From Clavibacter sp. VKM Ac-2872 (GTDB lineage Bacteria > Actinomycetota > Actinomycetes > Actinomycetales > Microbacteriaceae), in the NCBI RefSeq assembly GCF_015351105.1, contig NZ_JADKRR010000003.1:95068-159067 (forward strand): DNA of 64,000 nucleotides, read 5' to 3'. Every line of letters starts with the position of its first letter. Position 1 is the first letter of the stretch. Position numbers and translations under genes: made by a program. Positions 25,777 to 34,281 of the stretch are shown here, piece after piece. The notes under the pieces were generated by a model, which saw only the letters and a program-made list of their open reading frames with translations, ran no database searches and was not told where the DNA came from.

Positions 25777-26937
25777 TCAGTGGTGGAACAGGCGCAGCCC
25801 GGTCCGCACCCGGGTGATGCCGTGCTCGGCGCAGGCCGCGGCGACCTCGTCGGCGCGCACCGAGCCGCCGGGCTCCGCGAGGTACCGCACGCCGTGCCGG
25901 CGCGCGTGGTCGATGTTGTCCCGGAACGGCAGGAACCCGTCCGACGCGAACGCCACCCGGTCGAGGCCGGCCATCCACGCGCGCCGGTCGTCGTCGTCGA
26001 GGTCGGGAGCAGGCCCGACGAGGACACCCGCGAGGCGCGACGCCTCGTCGGCCGTCATGTCGCCCTCGATGCACCGGATCCGCCAGTTGATCCGCTCCTG
26101 GCGGCCGACGCCCTCCCGGAACGCCATGTCCCGCACGACCGGGAGGCGCCGCAGCCACCAGGTGTCGGCCTTCGCCCCGGCGAGGCGCGTGCAGTCCACG
26201 CGGGACTGCTGCCCGGCGCCGATCCCGAGCGTGACGCCGTCCCGCACGTAGGCCACGGAGTTGGACTGCGTGTAGCGGAGCGCGACCATGCCGAGCAGCA
26301 GGTCGTCGACGGCGCGCTCCGGCAGGGGCGCGCCGTCCGCGGCGGCGAGGAGACCGCGGTCGATCGCCACGCGGTCCGCCGGCTGCGTGAGACGCACCCC
26401 GAAGAGCTCCCGCGACTCCTCGGGCGGCGGGACGAAGCCCGCGTCGGCTTCCAGGACGAGGAAGGCGCCCCGCTTCTTCCGAGCGAGGATCTCGACGGCG
26501 CCGTCCGCGAACCCCGGCGCGATGATCCCGTCGGAGACCATCCCCGCCAGGCGCGTCGCCAGGTCGCGGGTCACCTCGTGGCTGACGGCGACGACGTCCC
26601 CGTAGGACGACTTCGGGTCGGCGTCCCGCGCCCGGAGGTAGGCGCTCGTCACGTCGTCGACCCCCTCGGAGGCGTCGAGCCCGGAGTCCGCGCGGACCAC
26701 CGCGTCCAGCGCCCCGGCGCGCGCGACGCCGGCCGGGGACACGTGCTTGAACGACGCCGCGACCGCCGACCCGAGGGCGACGCCGCCCTCGCGGACGAGC
26801 TGCCAGGCGTTCAGCGCGTCCAGCACGTTGACGTAGGACGGGTCGCCGTTCACGATCCGGAACGGCAGCTCGCCCGGACCCGTTGCCGTCATCCGCGCCG
26901 GCGCCCGGTGGGGGTTGATCCCGTATCGCATGTCCAT
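25777..26937 (-). CDS. stand-alone AICAR formyltransferase (PurH C-domain homologue)
   Basis: 386 residues from ATG 26937 (GGGAGG about 10 bases upstream; an ATG two codons later is also possible). 'MRYGINPHR' corresponds to the start of the AICAR-transformylase half of PurH. The catalytic Lys-His pair is in 'ASFKHVSPAGVA', followed by 'RYTQSNSVAYV', 'GIGAGQQSRVDCTRLAG' and 'FLPFRDNIDHARRHGV'. The N-terminal IMP cyclohydrolase domain of bifunctional PurH is absent. It should transfer formyl from 10-formyl-THF to AICAR. The normal purH is presumably elsewhere. No purine genes adjoin it. Confidence 0.85.
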   Translation of the reverse strand: MDMRYGINPHRAPARMTATGPGELPFRIVNGDPSYVNVLDALNAWQLVREGGVALGSAVAASFKHVSPAGVARAGALDAVVRADSGLDASEGVDDVTSAYLRARDADPKSSYGDVVAVSHEVTRDLATRLAGMVSDGIIAPGFADGAVEILARKKRGAFLVLEADAGFVPPPEESRELFGVRLTQPADRVAIDRGLLAAADGAPLPERAVDDLLLGMVALRYTQSNSVAYVRDGVTLGIGAGQQSRVDCTRLAGAKADTWWLRRLPVVRDMAFREGVGRQERINWRIRCIEGDMTADEASRLAGVLVGPAPDLDDDDRRAWMAGLDRVAFASDGFLPFRDNIDHARRHGVRYLAEPGGSVRADEVAAACAEHGITRVRTGLRLFHH

Positions 26938-27094
26938 GTGGCCGTCGCCTCCCGCGCTCGTCGTCGCGCTCCGAGGCGCGTCCGTCGAGGACGCAGGAGG
27001 CTCGGGAGGCGAGAGGCCAGTCAACCGAGGCGCCGGCACCCGCCGACGGCTCCGTGCACACCCGCGCGAGCGGACGCGGACGGGCCGCCGCTCG

Positions 27095-27100
27095 TAGGGT
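27095..27100 (+). promoter_or_regulatory. -10 box, likely leaderless start
   Basis: TAGGGT with 7 bases to the ATG at 27108. Confidence 0.5.
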
Positions 27101-27107
27101 GGGGAGC

Positions 27108-27419
27108 ATGAGCGATCGCGACGACCAGGCCGACGGCATCCGCACCGGGCGCGGACCCGGCGATCCCGACGGGCTGGTGACCATCGACGACGTGGTCTCC
27201 CCCGACGGAGCTCCCGCCGGCGTGGGCGACGCCGTCCGCGAACCCGACGGCACCGCCTACGGGCACGCGGAGGAGGACACCCTCGAGGTGGAGGACGCGG
27301 ATCCTGCGAGCGCCGAGCATCCCGCGATGCCCGACAACCGCTCCGTCACCGCCGCCGACTCGCACATGAGCGCGCCGGCCGACGACGCCGCCGGGCACGT
27401 CGACCCCGAGGGCCGCTGA
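27108..27419 (+). CDS. small acidic hypothetical protein
   Basis: 103 residues (MSDRDDQADGIRTGRGPG), strongly acidic with Gly, Ala and Pro, no hydrophobic core and probably disordered. First of four consecutive small acidic genes, followed after one base by the next start (GTG 27421). No family recognised. Confidence 0.65.
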   Translation: MSDRDDQADGIRTGRGPGDPDGLVTIDDVVSPDGAPAGVGDAVREPDGTAYGHAEEDTLEVEDADPASAEHPAMPDNRSVTAADSHMSAPADDAAGHVDPEGR

Positions 27420-27420
27420 C

Positions 27421-27576
27421 GTGACGGATCCCGCTGCCGCCGACGCCCCGCGGCACCCGCTCGCCGAGCCAGCGCCCCTCGACGCCGACTCGGTCGCCGA
27501 GCGCGTGGAGGCCGCGGAGGAGGACGCCCGCGAGGACGCCCCTGACCCGTTCGGCGAGGGACCGGACGACCAGTGA
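27421..27576 (+). CDS. very small acidic hypothetical protein
   Basis: 51 residues from the GTG at 27421, one base after the previous stop. Sequence runs VTDPAAADAPRHPLAEP and then an Ala/Glu/Asp-rich helix 'SVAERVEAAEEDARED'. Tight spacing and matching composition with its neighbours support it as a real gene, but nothing identifies a function. Confidence 0.5.
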   Translation: MTDPAAADAPRHPLAEPAPLDADSVAERVEAAEEDAREDAPDPFGEGPDDQ

Positions 27577-27665
27577 TCCACCCCGGGATGCACCGTCACG
27601 ACGGGTCCCGGACGCCTCACATGCGCGTTGCCTGAACGCCACCACACGCTTCCGGAGGCCGAGCG

Positions 27666-27671
27666 TAGCGT
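27666..27671 (+). promoter_or_regulatory. -10 box, likely leaderless start
   Basis: TAGCGT with 7 bases to the ATG at 27679. Confidence 0.45.
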
Positions 27672-27678
27672 CGGATGC

Positions 27679-27963
27679 ATGGACACCGACGACCCGCGCC
27701 TCCAGCCCGCGGACACCTCAGACACCAACCAGGACAAGGACTTCATCTCGCCCAGCGAGGACGACACGCGCGTCAAGCAGGAGCAGCAGATCACGGAGAG
27801 CGAGGGTGTCTCCGACGACGTCCCCGCCGCCGCGGACGACGTGCAGGTGCTCCCCGGATCGGGCGGACCCGACGACGTCGGCGAGATCGACGTGGATCCC
27901 GACGAGCTCAACCTCAGCGGCGACTCGATCCCCGGCCACCCCAAGCCCGAGGCCGGTGCGTGA
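27679..27963 (+). CDS. small acidic hypothetical protein
   Basis: 94 residues (MDTDDPRLQPADTSDTNQDKD), Asp/Glu/Ser-rich, with one charged stretch 'DDTRVKQEQQITE'. Predicted disordered; no family known. Its TGA overlaps the GTG start of the next gene by four bases (GTGA), so the two are translationally coupled. Confidence 0.65.
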   Translation: MDTDDPRLQPADTSDTNQDKDFISPSEDDTRVKQEQQITESEGVSDDVPAAADDVQVLPGSGGPDDVGEIDVDPDELNLSGDSIPGHPKPEAGA

Positions 27964-28253
27964 CCGTGACCGACGCCACCGCCACCCCCGATGACGACTC
28001 CACGGGCGACGACACCGTCCTCGACACCGAGGCCCTCGCGAACGACACCGTCGTGAACGACGCCGTCGCCGGCGAGACCGTCCTCCCGGACACCGACGAG
28101 CCGGTCGAGGAGCCCGACGACGACGCCGTCATGGGCGCCGACGCGGAGCCCACCGCAGACGTCCTCGGCGTCGACGGCGAGGCCGAGCCCGTGCTCGCCG
28201 ACAACGAGCTCGCCGGCCAGGACATCGACCTGGACGACACCCCGCCGGCCTGA
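27960..28253 (+). CDS. small acidic hypothetical protein
   Basis: 97 residues from the GTG at 27960, with repeated Thr-Asp-Val-Leu type units ('DDTVLDTEALANDTVVND', 'GETVLPDTDEPVEEPDDD'). Roughly a third of residues are Asp or Glu. It ends 46 bases before a stress-type SDR gene and may be co-transcribed with it. No function can be assigned. Confidence 0.6.
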   Translation: MTVTDATATPDDDSTGDDTVLDTEALANDTVVNDAVAGETVLPDTDEPVEEPDDDAVMGADAEPTADVLGVDGEAEPVLADNELAGQDIDLDDTPPA

Positions 28254-28299
28254 TCCACCCCTCCCCATCCCGCACGCAGGACACAGCACCAGGAGACAC

Positions 28300-29196
28300 A
28301 TGAGCACCGACCAGTACACGTTCCAGGACCCGACCAAGATGTACGCCGACATCGAGCCGAAGGCGCAGCAGCAGGACGGGCCCGGCCTCGACGCCGACCT
28401 CGACGCGACCGCGGACCGCGGCGAGAAGACGTACCGCGGCTCGAACCGCCTCGAGGGACGCAAGGCCCTCGTCACCGGTGCCGACTCCGGCATCGGCGCG
28501 GCCGTCGCCATCGCCTACGCCCGCGAGGGCGCGGACGTCGCGCTCTCCTACCTCCCCGAGGAGGAGGAGGACGCGAAGAAGGTCGTCGCCCTCATCGAGG
28601 AGGCCGGCCGGAAGGCCGTCGCCATCCCCGGCGACATCGCGACCGCGGAGTTCAGCCGCGAGCTCGTCCGGAAGGCGGTCGAGGGCCTCGGCGGCCTCGA
28701 CATCCTCGTCAACAACGCGGGCAAGCAGCAGAACGTCGACGCGCTCGAGGACATCTCGGACGAGGAGTTCGACCTGACCTTCAAGACCAACGTCTACGCG
28801 ATGTTCTGGATCACGAAGGCCGCGCTCCCCCACCTGAAGCCCGGCTCGTCGATCATCAACACGTCGTCGATCCAGGCCTACGCGCCGTCGCCGAACCTCG
28901 TGCACTACGCCACGACCAAGGCGTCGATCAACGCGTTCTCGAAGGGGCTCGCCGGCCAGCTGGCGCCCAAGGGCATCCGCGTGAACGTCGTCGCGCCCGG
29001 CCCGATCTGGACCCCGCTGCAGACCGCGGGCGGCCAGCCCGAGGACGCGCTGCCCGAGTTCGGCGAGCAGACGCCGCTCGGTCGCGCCGGCCAGCCGGCC
29101 GAGCTCGCGCCCGCCTACGTGTTCCTCGCCTCCAACGAGTCGAGCTACGTGATCGGCGAGACGCTGAACGTCAACGGCGGGATGCCGACGCCGTAG
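28300..29196 (+). CDS. SDR family oxidoreductase, general-stress type
   Basis: 298 residues; AGGAG precedes the ATG. A roughly 45-residue N-terminal extension is followed by 'KALVTGADSGIGAAVAIAYAREGADVAL', 'ILVNNAGKQQNVD', and the catalytic 'LVHYATTKASINAF', ending 'YVIGETLNVNGGMPTP'. Length and extension resemble the YhdF / GSP39-like SDRs of Bacillus and other stress-induced oxidoreductases. Substrate is not evident. The four acidic small genes lie just upstream on the same strand, and a hairpin terminator follows. Confidence 0.9.
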   Translation: MSTDQYTFQDPTKMYADIEPKAQQQDGPGLDADLDATADRGEKTYRGSNRLEGRKALVTGADSGIGAAVAIAYAREGADVALSYLPEEEEDAKKVVALIEEAGRKAVAIPGDIATAEFSRELVRKAVEGLGGLDILVNNAGKQQNVDALEDISDEEFDLTFKTNVYAMFWITKAALPHLKPGSSIINTSSIQAYAPSPNLVHYATTKASINAFSKGLAGQLAPKGIRVNVVAPGPIWTPLQTAGGQPEDALPEFGEQTPLGRAGQPAELAPAYVFLASNESSYVIGETLNVNGGMPTP

Positions 29197-29233
29197 CGAC
29201 CCGTCGTCCGGCGGCCGTCGGACGTGCTCGCTC

Positions 29234-29265
29234 GAGGGCCGGAGGGGATCACCCCTCCGGCCCTC
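29234..29265. terminator. bidirectional hairpin terminator
   Basis: Perfect 14-bp stem, GAGGGCCGGAGGGG (29234-29247) with CCCCTCCGGCCCTC (29252-29265), loop ATCA. It lies between convergent genes and overlaps the stop codon (29249-29251) of the minus-strand one. Confidence 0.7.
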
Positions 29266-29821
29266 CGTCGTCCGCGGGGGCGGTGCGCGCGATGGCGGGG
29301 GCGCTCCGCCCGTCGTGAGGCTCCGCCGCGATGCGCCGCGTGACCGCCCGATGCCGCGTGACGAGCACGCCGGTCCTCGCCGCCACCTCCGCGAGGGCCA
29401 TCGTGATGAGCGCCGTGGACCAGGGGCCGGCCGCGTGCAGGTCGAGGCGGACGCTCGCGTCGGCGATGATCCGCTCCCCTCCGTGGAGGGCGAGCAGGCC
29501 GAAGGCGAGGCGGCCGCCCATGCCCACGATCCACGCGGCCGCCGCGAGCCACGAGGCCCGGGCGACGACGACCCCGGCGCGCGACTCCACCCGCGTGAGG
29601 AGCCCGCACGTCACGCCCAGCGCCGCGCCCAGCGCGCCGAGGCCCGCGACCAGCGCGCGGTCGGACGCGTACGGCGGGACGGCGCCGAGGTACTCGACAC
29701 CCGCCCAGACCACGAGCAGCACGGGCCACGCCAGGCTGAGGAGCGTCATGCGCCTGCCGCGGAGCTGGCGGACCACGAGCAGGATCAGCGCGACCGAGAC
29801 GAGCGCGTCCGTGACGTCCAC
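29249..29821 (-). CDS. multi-pass membrane protein, unknown
   Basis: 190 residues from a GTG at 29821 (AAGGGG 7 bases upstream); an ATG at 29851 would add 10. Five hydrophobic segments: 'ALVSVALILLVV', 'LLSLAWPVLLVVWAG', 'ALVAGLGALGAALGVTCGLL', 'ASWLAAAAWIVGMGGRLAFGLLAL', 'WSTALITMALAEVAA'. The Arg-rich 'VRQLRGRRM' between TM1 and TM2 would face the cytosol. It resembles DUF1453/CcdC-like membrane proteins only loosely; no function assigned. Confidence 0.7.
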   Translation of the reverse strand: MDVTDALVSVALILLVVRQLRGRRMTLLSLAWPVLLVVWAGVEYLGAVPPYASDRALVAGLGALGAALGVTCGLLTRVESRAGVVVARASWLAAAAWIVGMGGRLAFGLLALHGGERIIADASVRLDLHAAGPWSTALITMALAEVAARTGVLVTRHRAVTRRIAAEPHDGRSAPAIARTAPADDGGPEG

Positions 29822-29997
29822 GCGAGCCCCTTCCCCGTCGGGACGCCCCATGGAAGCGGCCGCCGATCGGCGACGGCTTGACGCGCGCGCTCCCCCATCT
29901 CGACGCGAGCGACGCGGCCGAGCTGGAGCGCCTCCTCGCGCGGGCCCACGAGCTGGTGCGGCCCGGACGCGAGCGGGACGCGGAGCCCGCACCGGAA

Positions 29998-30003
29998 TAG
30001 GGT
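29998..30003 (+). promoter_or_regulatory. -10 box, likely leaderless start
   Basis: TAGGGT with 6 bases to the ATG at 30010. Confidence 0.5.
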
Positions 30004-30009
30004 CGGCAG

Positions 30010-30741
30010 ATGCCCGGCACCACGGCCCGCATCGGCGGGAACATCCTCGCGGCGGCCGTCTCCGCCGTCCGCCTCGTCCGCCGACCGCGCCCGCTGCATC
30101 CGCACGGCGTCGCGCTCTCCGGGACGCTGACGCCGGTCGCGGGCCGCAGCGCATCCGGGCTCGCGTGGCTCGACGGGCTCGAGGGCCCGCTCGCGATCGA
30201 CGCCCGCTCCTCGCGCGGCGGCGGCCTCCCCTCGGCGCTCCCGGACGTGCTCGGGCTCGCGCTGCGGATCCCGGGCGATGGCGGGACGACGGTCGACGTC
30301 CTGCTCGCGTCGACGGGCCTGTCACCGGGCGGCCGGTTCCTCCTCGCGCCGCGGCGCGCGCTGTCCGGGGCGCGGCTCACCACGCTCATGCCGTACCGCG
30401 GAACCGCCGGGCCGGTGCTCGTCGGCGTGCTCGTGGACGCGGATCCGGCACTGCCGGCCGGGGCCGCCGACCTCGGACGGACCCTCGCGTCGCGCCCCGT
30501 CGGCATGCGGCTCGTGCAGGCGACGCCGCGCGGGCGGTGGCACGTGGTCGCCCGGATCGAGCTGGCCCACGACGCGAGCGGGCCGCTCGACACCGCGACG
30601 CGCGCCGATCCGGTGCTCGCTGCCCCGCCCGGGGACACGACCTACCCGTGGACGCGGCGACTGCGGGCCCCGGGCTACCGGGCGGCGCGGGCCGGCCGGC
30701 CGGTCGCGTCCCGGCACGCGGCGCACGACCCCGACGCCTGA
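30010..30741 (+). CDS. hypothetical protein, possibly catalase-related fold
   Basis: 243 residues, no signal peptide. The pattern 'RPLHPHGVALSGTLTP', then 'GGGLPSALPDVLGLALRIPG', 'DVLLASTG', 'MPYRGTAGPVLVGVLVD' and 'MRLVQATPRGRWHVVARIEL' faintly recalls the beta-barrel of haem catalase-like proteins (HG...G...; D..G.A.R). I cannot see a convincing haem-ligand Tyr. Treat as unknown. The TAGGGT box supports the start. Confidence 0.7.
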   Translation: MPGTTARIGGNILAAAVSAVRLVRRPRPLHPHGVALSGTLTPVAGRSASGLAWLDGLEGPLAIDARSSRGGGLPSALPDVLGLALRIPGDGGTTVDVLLASTGLSPGGRFLLAPRRALSGARLTTLMPYRGTAGPVLVGVLVDADPALPAGAADLGRTLASRPVGMRLVQATPRGRWHVVARIELAHDASGPLDTATRADPVLAAPPGDTTYPWTRRLRAPGYRAARAGRPVASRHAAHDPDA

Positions 30742-30821
30742 ACGCAGGGCGCTCGGCGATGTTCGAAGCGCCGGGGAGCGCGCCGCCGCCGACGTTCCGG
30801 CCGGTGGGTGCCGCGTGACCG

Positions 30822-31250
30822 TCAGCCGCAGTGCGACTGGAAGAGATCAGGGAACACGACGGTGTATCCGCCGGTGATGTTGCAGGTGTGCCAGTTCACC
30901 GACCCCTGTCCGCCCCGGAGGACGTAGGAGACGATCGTCACGCAGGCCTTCCCCGAACGGTTGGCCGAGCGGATCTGCGCCGCGAGCTTGTAGGAGTCGG
31001 TCTGCCCGAAGGAGAGTCGCGCCAGGTCGTACGGCGTGACGAAGAAGGAGCGGTTGACGAGTCCCGCCTGGCTCGCCGTGATCGAGCCGGCGTCCGCGGT
31101 GGAGGACGAGGACACCGCGGCGGGCGCCGCGGATGCCGGGTCGGTCGGGGCGGACACCGAGATGCCGAGGCCGACGACCGCTGCGAGGGCGGCCGTCGCC
31201 AGGACGCGCCGGGCGGCGGGTCGGTGCATGATCGCGAGGCGAGAGGACAT
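30822..31250 (-). CDS. secreted cysteine-containing protein (paralogue A)
   Basis: 142 residues. The N-terminus (MSSRLAIMHRPAARRVLATAA, hydrophobic to residue about 32, then 'PASAAPAA') is a Sec signal peptide with an AxA cleavage site. The mature part is about 100 residues with three Cys and 'FFVTPYDLARL', 'VTIVSYVLRGG', ending 'YTVVFPDLFQSHCG'. No family recognised. It is a paralogue of the product of 31464-31913: the signal peptides are nearly identical and both end in a Tyr-rich strand plus a terminal Cys. Confidence 0.75.
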   Translation of the reverse strand: MSSRLAIMHRPAARRVLATAALAAVVGLGISVSAPTDPASAAPAAVSSSSTADAGSITASQAGLVNRSFFVTPYDLARLSFGQTDSYKLAAQIRSANRSGKACVTIVSYVLRGGQGSVNWHTCNITGGYTVVFPDLFQSHCG

Positions 31251-31463
31251 GTGGACTCCTTGTTCTCCGCGGCGGCCGTCGCCGGGGAGCGATCGAACCG
31301 TCGCGACGCGCTGCCCTGCGCCGAACCGCCTGGGGACGGGTGCCGCCTCATCCGCGGGGCAGCCGTGCGGGGGCGGACGGCAGACGGACGCCGGAGAAGG
31401 GGCCCCGCCCGCGTCGCCGCACGCGGAACGAGCCGGAGGAGATCCTCCCGCCCGTTCCCTCGG

Positions 31464-31913
<450 letters not shown>

Positions 31914-32148
31914 GGGACTCCTAGTGGACCGCGGCGACCATCGCCGCAGAGTAGATGAACCGTAACGACGTGCGCCACTCCGGCGTGCCGCCCGTGCACG
32001 GGCGGGCGGGAACGCTGAGAGGGACGCCTGACGCGCGCCGACCGTGTCCGACAAGGCATCGGAGCCCGCTCGGCCTTGTCACTGCTCGCTCGCGGGCGTT
32101 GCCTGGGAGGAGAGCGCCGACGGCGGCGCCGGAACCGGCAGGAGACCC

Positions 32149-33030
32149 ATGAGGGAGCTGAAGCTCGTCGCGGCCATCACGAGGATCGAGGACGCCGAGG
32201 CGCTGGATCCGATCGTCGACCGGGTGAAGGGCGTCGTCACGGCGCTGCTGAAGCCGCGCGCCCTCGCCGACCTGCTGCACGGCGTCCCGTTCGGGCATCC
32301 GCTGCACCCGGTCGCCGTGCTCATCCCCACGGGCGCGTGGGTCTCCTCCGCGGTCCTCGACCTCCTGCCAGGCAACGCGAAGGCCAGCCAGGCGCTCGTG
32401 GGCGTCGGGATCCTCAGCGCCGCGCCGTCCATCGTCTCCGGCTACGCCGACTGGTCGCAGCTGCACGAGCAGCAGATGCGCGTCGGCATCGTGCACTCGG
32501 CGGCGAACGCGCTGGCGACGGGCCTGTACGGCCTCTCGTGGATCCAGCGGGCCCGCGGCAAGCAGACGAGCGGCAAGCTGCTCGGCCTCGCGGGCCTCGG
32601 GCTCGTCTCGGCCGGCGGATTCCTCGGCGGCCACCTCGCCTACCGCCAGGCGGCGGGCGCCAACCACGCCGAGGACGTGCCGCACCGCTTCCCCGCCGGC
32701 TGGCAGGAGCTCGGCCGGCTCGACGAGCTGCCCGACGGCCGCCTCGCGAAGCGCGACGTCGCGGGCCTGCCGGTGCTCGTGCGCCGGGACGGCATGACGG
32801 TGGACGCCCTGAGCGACACGTGCAGCCACCTCTCCGCGCCGCTCCACGAGGGCGAGCTCGGCCGCGACCCGAGGACGGGCGAGGCGTGCGTCACCTGCCC
32901 GTGGCACGACAGCGTGTTCAGCCTCCGGACGGGCGAGGTGGTGCACGGCCCGGCGACCGCGCCGCAGCCCCGCTTCGAGACGCGCGTCACGGGCGGGCTC
33001 GTGGAGGTGCGGCTGCCGAACGCGGGGTGA
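32149..33030 (+). CDS. DUF2231 membrane protein with C-terminal Rieske domain
   Basis: 293 residues from ATG 32149 (AGGAG upstream). Residues about 40-165 hold four hydrophobic segments with 'GVPFGHPLHPVAVLIPTGAWV' and 'SGYADWSQL', typical of DUF2231 membrane domains. From about 185 a Rieske [2Fe-2S] domain follows: ligands C225-x-H227 in 'DTCSHLSAPL' and C250-x2-H253 in 'VTCPWHDSVF'. It is probably a membrane-bound electron carrier. Partner proteins are not encoded nearby. Confidence 0.88.
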   Translation: MRELKLVAAITRIEDAEALDPIVDRVKGVVTALLKPRALADLLHGVPFGHPLHPVAVLIPTGAWVSSAVLDLLPGNAKASQALVGVGILSAAPSIVSGYADWSQLHEQQMRVGIVHSAANALATGLYGLSWIQRARGKQTSGKLLGLAGLGLVSAGGFLGGHLAYRQAAGANHAEDVPHRFPAGWQELGRLDELPDGRLAKRDVAGLPVLVRRDGMTVDALSDTCSHLSAPLHEGELGRDPRTGEACVTCPWHDSVFSLRTGEVVHGPATAPQPRFETRVTGGLVEVRLPNAG

Positions 33031-33042
33031 CGCGCCGACGCG

Positions 33043-34281
33043 TCAGCCGGCCGGATCCGGGCCGAGCGGTCCCGCATCGACCCGCGGGCCGGCGTGCAGG
33101 AGCGCCGCCGCGGCCCCCGCGAGGACGACGCACATCACGACGAGGAGCGCACGGTACGGCACGTGCGCGACGACGGAGGCGCCGAGCGCGATCGCCGCCG
33201 TCTGCGGCACCGTCAGCGCCATGTCGAACGCCGAGGAGATCCGGCCCCGCAGCCCGTCGGGCGACCGCCGCTGGACGAGGGTCGTGCAGCCGACGACGAG
33301 CGGAGGCAGGGCGGCGCCGAGGACGAGGGAGCCGAGGAGGACCGCCGGGACGTCCGGCACCATCCAGAGCAGGAAGCCCACGGCGAGCGTCGCCGATGCG
33401 CCGCCGGCCACCCGCAGCTCCCCGCGCCACCGGATGAGCCGCGCGGACAGCACGCCGCCGACGAGGGCGCCCGCGCCCTGGAGGCTGGAGGTCGCGCCGA
33501 GGAACGACGGATCGAGGCCGAGCCCCTGGCTCACGACGGCGAACACCACGCTCTCCGAGAGGCCGAACGCGGCCCACACCCCGGCGCAGACGACCACGAC
33601 GACACGTAGCGCCGGATCCGCCCGGACGCGCGCGAAGCCCGCGCCGATGTCCGCCCGCACCGACATCGTGCGGTCGCGCGCGGACGGGGTCGGCTCGTCG
33701 ACCCGCACGAGCAGCAGCGCGACGACGGCCACGGCGAACGAGGCGGCGTCGACGACGGCGACGACCCCTCCGCCGAACGCCGTGAACAGGCCGACGCCCA
33801 CGAGCGGGCTGAGCACGCGCGCCCCCTGCTGGACCGTCTGGAGCAGGCCGTTGGCGTCGCCCAGGAGCTCCTCCGGGACGATCGCGGGCAGGAGAGCCGA
33901 CTGCGCCGACCAGATGATCGTGGACGCGGCGCCGTAGAGCGCCAAGACGCCGTAGACGAGCCACAGGTCGCCGGCGTCCCGCACCAGCAGCAGGAGCAGG
34001 ACCGCGGCACCGGTCACCGCGTTCACGGCGACGAGCAGGGGCCGGCGGCGCACCCGGTCGACGAGCAGCCCGACGAACGGCGCGGCCAGCGCGGGCGCGG
34101 CGAGGAAGAGGAAGGTCGAGGCGGCGGCCCCGTCGGATCCGGTCAGCTCCCGAACCCACACCGCCGCGGAGAGGAACAGGGCGGTGTCGCCGAAGATCGA
34201 GACGACCTGCCCGCCCAGGTAGATGCGCGAGCGCCGATCCCGTACGAGCCGGGCCATCGGCCGCGAGCCCGTCCCCGTCAC
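33043..34281 (-). CDS. MFS transporter (efflux type)
   Basis: 412 residues from a GTG at 34281 whose first bases overlap the TGA of the ArsR gene (GTGA); an ATG at 34257 is an alternative. Eleven to twelve hydrophobic segments with 'GGQVVSIFGDTALFLSAAVWV', the loop 'GLLVDRVRRRPLLV' (MFS motif A), 'WSAQSALLPAIVPEELL' and 'GLRGRISSAFDMAL' match macrolide/multidrug-efflux MFS proteins (DHA3-like). Coupling to a winged-helix repressor suggests inducible drug or toxin export. Confidence 0.85.
   Translation of the reverse strand: MTGTGSRPMARLVRDRRSRIYLGGQVVSIFGDTALFLSAAVWVRELTGSDGAAASTFLFLAAPALAAPFVGLLVDRVRRRPLLVAVNAVTGAAVLLLLLVRDAGDLWLVYGVLALYGAASTIIWSAQSALLPAIVPEELLGDANGLLQTVQQGARVLSPLVGVGLFTAFGGGVVAVVDAASFAVAVVALLLVRVDEPTPSARDRTMSVRADIGAGFARVRADPALRVVVVVCAGVWAAFGLSESVVFAVVSQGLGLDPSFLGATSSLQGAGALVGGVLSARLIRWRGELRVAGGASATLAVGFLLWMVPDVPAVLLGSLVLGAALPPLVVGCTTLVQRRSPDGLRGRISSAFDMALTVPQTAAIALGASVVAHVPYRALLVVMCVVLAGAAAALLHAGPRVDAGPLGPDPAG

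Noticed and set aside
29878..30000. Possible 40-residue peptide from a TTG (LTRALPHLDASDAAEL).
   Set aside because: No ribosome-binding site or promoter, a poor start codon, and its end coincides with the -10 box of the next gene.
31989..32004. 16-bp perfect palindrome CGCCCGTGCACGGGCG.
   Set aside because: Lies in the leader between genes but has no terminator-like loop or flanking promoter; GC-only palindromes of this size are common here.
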